Positions 61,911-64,000 of a DNA stretch of 64,000 nt are shown in pieces (positions within the stretch are counted from its first letter, which is position 1; every line of letters begins with the position of its first letter). Made by a program: the position numbers and the translations under genes. Origin of the DNA: Lacisediminihabitans changchengi (GTDB lineage: Bacteria > Actinomycetota > Actinomycetes > Actinomycetales > Microbacteriaceae); assembly GCF_016634425.1 (NCBI RefSeq), contig NZ_JAEPES010000003.1:186001-250000 (forward strand), in the 5' to 3' direction. Under the pieces are notes generated by a model that saw only the letters and a program-made list of their open reading frames with translations, had not been told where the DNA came from and did not search any database.

Positions 61911-62678
61911 CTAGTCCCCTGTCGCGGTCAGCCGACCAGCGGACGAAACGGATGACCGCCGCCGGATCGTCATGGCCGTGACGAGCACCACGATCACCCC
62001 CGCCAGAACCGCGCTGACCGGACCCGTGCCGAGCGCCAGTCCGCCCCGTACGTGCGACACCCCTGCCCAGTCGGCGAACGATGCACCAAGCGGCCGGGTG
62101 ACGATGTAGGCGAACCAAAACGCGACGATCGCGTTCATCCGGAGCCACCGGTACGAGAGCAGAGGGACCGCCATCACGATGGCAAAGAGGATGCCAGAGG
62201 CGAGGTATCCGAGGTGCAGAGTGGTCGCGGTCATGTCACCGGCCGCGGTGCCCAGGGCGAATGTGCAGAGCACCGTCGCCCAGTAGAACACCTCCCGTCG
62301 ACGACTGGTGATGCTGTGGATCGACAGGGTGCCTTCGATCCGGCGCCAGAGAAGGAACACCACGGCGAGGGCGGTGGAGAACGCCACGGTCGAGGCCAGG
62401 TACGGCACCCCGAACACGATGTGGGTCACATCCGCGACCATCGTGCCGAACACGCTGACCATGACGACGGTGAGCCAGTAAAGCCACGGGATGTAGCGCC
62501 GTGTAACGAACTGGGCAGCCAAGACTCCGGCGAACACGACCGCGGAGACGATCACCGCGACGACGGGGTTGCCATGCGTGACGAGGAAGTCCGACGTTGT
62601 CTCCCCCATGCCCGTCGTGAGCACCTTCACGATCCAGAAGACGGCGGTAATCTGCGGGACCTTGCTGGCGATTGTCAC
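61911..62678 (-). CDS. COG4705-type multispanning membrane protein
   Basis: 255 residues from GTG at 62678. Seven to eight helices; the repeated pattern of the family is visible twice (ITAVFWIVKVLTTGMGETTSDF and FYWATVLCTFALGTAAGDMTATT), with paired acidic residues in each half, and RIEGTLSIHSITSRRREVFYW in the loop. Family function unknown. Start overlaps the stop of a small upstream frame (GTGA). Confidence 0.82.
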   Translation of the reverse strand: MTIASKVPQITAVFWIVKVLTTGMGETTSDFLVTHGNPVVAVIVSAVVFAGVLAAQFVTRRYIPWLYWLTVVMVSVFGTMVADVTHIVFGVPYLASTVAFSTALAVVFLLWRRIEGTLSIHSITSRRREVFYWATVLCTFALGTAAGDMTATTLHLGYLASGILFAIVMAVPLLSYRWLRMNAIVAFWFAYIVTRPLGASFADWAGVSHVRGGLALGTGPVSAVLAGVIVVLVTAMTIRRRSSVSSAGRLTATGD

Positions 62679-62887
62679 TCCACTCCCTGGATCGGACCGA
62701 AGCCGGACGGCGCTGCACCGGTGCTCAGGGGCACCCGGCGCGACGGAATGCGTTCGCGCACGGAGCTGGTGATCGAGTGAATCGACAGGGTTCCCTCCCT
62801 GCGGGACCAGGCCACGACGGTCGCGGGCAGCGCAGCCGCGAACACGACCGTCGTGATCCACCCGGGCGTTGTCGTGGTCAGCGGCAT
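62675..62887 (-). pseudogene. Deletion remnant of a second COG4705-like gene
   Basis: 70 codons starting MPLTTTTPGW with a good GGAGAG site. One helix is followed by SRREGTLSIHSITSSVRERI, nearly the same loop as RIEGTLSIHSITSRRREV in the downstream gene; the rest of the expected 250 residues is missing and the C-terminus is unrelated. It ends exactly at the start of the intact gene. Best read as a tandem paralogue that lost most of its sequence, kept perhaps as a leader for coupling. Confidence 0.6.
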
Positions 62888-62977
62888 TCTGTTCTCTCCA
62901 GTCGTTGGTGCGAGAGAAACCCAACCGGGCCACGTCTAAGAAACCACTAATTCACCGGCAGAGCGGCAGGCCGTCGA

Positions 62978-63622
62978 TCAGGCGTTCGCATCGCCCGGCA
63001 GTCGGGTGGGCCGGTCGACGGAGAGTCCTCGCTCTCGACGCGAACGCAGCCGCTGCACCGCGGCGATAGTAGCCGAGAGCAGCGCACCCACCCCGAGAGA
63101 GACAGCCACTCCCGCGAGTGGATTGGCGGCGAGGGCTGCGCCTGCCACGCTCGCGACCAGCACGTGGTAGCCGGTGTAGAGAGATGACGCGGCAAGCGAG
63201 AGGGGCAGATACCGTCGCGTCGACAAGCCCGTCGCGCCGGCGGTCATGGTCACCGCGACCCGGGCGTATGGCAAGAACTTCGCACCGATCAACGCGGCCG
63301 CCGGATGCTTCTCGATCCGTCCCGCCGCCCACGTGAGAGCCCGAGAAATACGGGGTCGGCGCATCCAACCCCACCGGTCGGTGCCGACCGCCCTCCCAAT
63401 CCAAAACGCCACCCCGTCGCCGACCATGGTCGCCGCGATGGAGACGAGAAGCACCGCGAGAGGTGATGGCCCGAGGCCCGCCGCTCCGAGGCTCGTCAGT
63501 ATGACGACAGTCGTCTCGCCGGGAACCAGCGGGAAGAACCCGTCGACGATGAGCAGCGTGGCCAGAACCACGAACGCCCACGGAGACGAGGCGATCGTCA
63601 GCAGGAGTTCCGAGAGGTTCAT
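62978..63622 (-). CDS. DedA family membrane protein
   Basis: 214 residues. The family pattern is complete: IVDGFFPLVPGETTVVILTS, then GDGVAFWIGRAVGTDRWG, then GAKFLPYARVAVTMTAGATGLS. Four to five helices, basic C-terminus. DedA proteins help to maintain proton-motive force and flip lipid carriers in other bacteria. Stand-alone gene. Confidence 0.92.
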   Translation of the reverse strand: MNLSELLLTIASSPWAFVVLATLLIVDGFFPLVPGETTVVILTSLGAAGLGPSPLAVLLVSIAATMVGDGVAFWIGRAVGTDRWGWMRRPRISRALTWAAGRIEKHPAAALIGAKFLPYARVAVTMTAGATGLSTRRYLPLSLAASSLYTGYHVLVASVAGAALAANPLAGVAVSLGVGALLSATIAAVQRLRSRRERGLSVDRPTRLPGDANA

Positions 63623-63690
63623 GGTCTTCAGTGTCGACTATCGCGCGTAAGAAATCACTCATCAACAGACTCGGGTGCTCATCGGAGTGG

Positions 63691-64000
63691 TCAGGTGCGC
63701 CTAAGCAGCGTGATGCCGTCGCGGGCGAACACGACGCGATAGTCATGTCGCTGCGCAGAAAGTAGATCGCGATGCTCCGCCTTGCGGGTTACCGCGAAGT
63801 GTCGTGTGGAATGCGGATCCACCACGATCCAGGTCGGGGTGTCCATGCCCGCCGGGAGCAGCCCGAACAGGGTGACATCGTCACGGGAGGTGAGCTGCGG
63901 AACGAGGTCATCCGACGCGGACACTGACGCCCCCGACGGGATCATCGCCAGCGCCGTGTCGATCGCCGAGGCGCGAGGGTTGGGTTGCCAGAGCGTGGGG
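63691..64000 (-). CDS. DUF2079 family membrane protein (C-terminal fragment)
   Basis: Only the last 103 codons are inside the window; the frame is open to the right edge. LWQPNPRASAIDTALAMIPS, VSASDDLVPQLTSRDDVTLFG and TWIVVDPHSTRHF are typical of the extracellular tail of DUF2079 proteins, which have PMT-like N-terminal helices. The ATG at 63945 is internal. Function unknown. Confidence 0.8.
   Translation of the reverse strand, partial: PTLWQPNPRASAIDTALAMIPSGASVSASDDLVPQLTSRDDVTLFGLLPAGMDTPTWIVVDPHSTRHFAVTRKAEHRDLLSAQRHDYRVVFARDGITLLRRT

Noticed and set aside
1..64000. CRISPR array, rRNA operon or prophage
   Set aside because: No regularly spaced repeats, no rRNA sequence, and no phage structural or packaging genes were seen.

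Overview
The window looks like chromosomal DNA of a high-GC actinobacterium, most likely Microbacteriaceae. Pointers are mshC (mycothiol biosynthesis), rbpA, the pafBC-tatA-tatC-helY block, an actinobacterial alanine dehydrogenase with a divergent Lrp regulator, class F sortase, many GTG starts and abundant 4-bp stop/start overlaps. The placement is inferred from gene content, not from a database search.

Layout. 1-6.9 kb: a cut-off MacB/FtsX-type ABC exporter, a short UvrA-like ABC protein of the drug-resistance type, and a DrrA/DrrB-like exporter operon with a DUF4097 protein and a small putative DNA-binding protein whose upstream region is packed with GTGACACC half-sites. 6.9-8.7 kb: lrp/ald. 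8.8-11.9 kb: a three-gene kynurenine operon (tryptophan 2,3-dioxygenase, amidohydrolase, kynureninase). 12-18.2 kb: UPF0303, Nudix, S9 peptidase, SDR, NfeD/SPFH pair and GDPD. 18.4-29.5 kb: rbpA, lnt, helY, tatC, tatA, pafC, pafB, FKBP lipoprotein, tRNA m1A58 methyltransferase and HAD phosphatase. 29.6-37 kb: PAC2 protein, mshC, two GAF-ANTAR regulators, uppP, M20 peptidase and nucleoside hydrolase. Then come tRNA-Leu(GAG), an ECF42-type sigma factor with its DGPF partner, and a cell-surface polysaccharide operon (GtrA, GT2, GT39, DUF4397, GH8, sortase F, DPM synthase) to 47.9 kb.

The accessory part is 48.1-61.9 kb, which I read as a nested transposon. A 13.8-kb Tn3-family element has recognisable 38-bp terminal repeats at 48104-48141 and 61852-61889 (31/38 identical), flanked on both sides by TACCG. 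Inside it, about 100 bp upstream of tnpR where the res site should lie, sits a 6.5-kb Tn402/Tn5053-like element (tniA, tniB, tniQ, tniR; 19-bp ends at 51778-51796 and 58294-58312). That is the signature of a res-site hunter. The inner element carries a secreted protein and a four-helix membrane protein. The outer element carries an operon for a secreted four-cysteine polypeptide, an ABC ATPase and two membrane proteins. This last operon matches no family I know and is the best candidate for an undescribed system, perhaps a bacteriocin-like or signalling polypeptide with dedicated export or immunity.

Beyond the transposon lie a COG4705-type membrane protein with a deleted paralogue fused in front of it, a DedA protein and the end of a DUF2079 protein.
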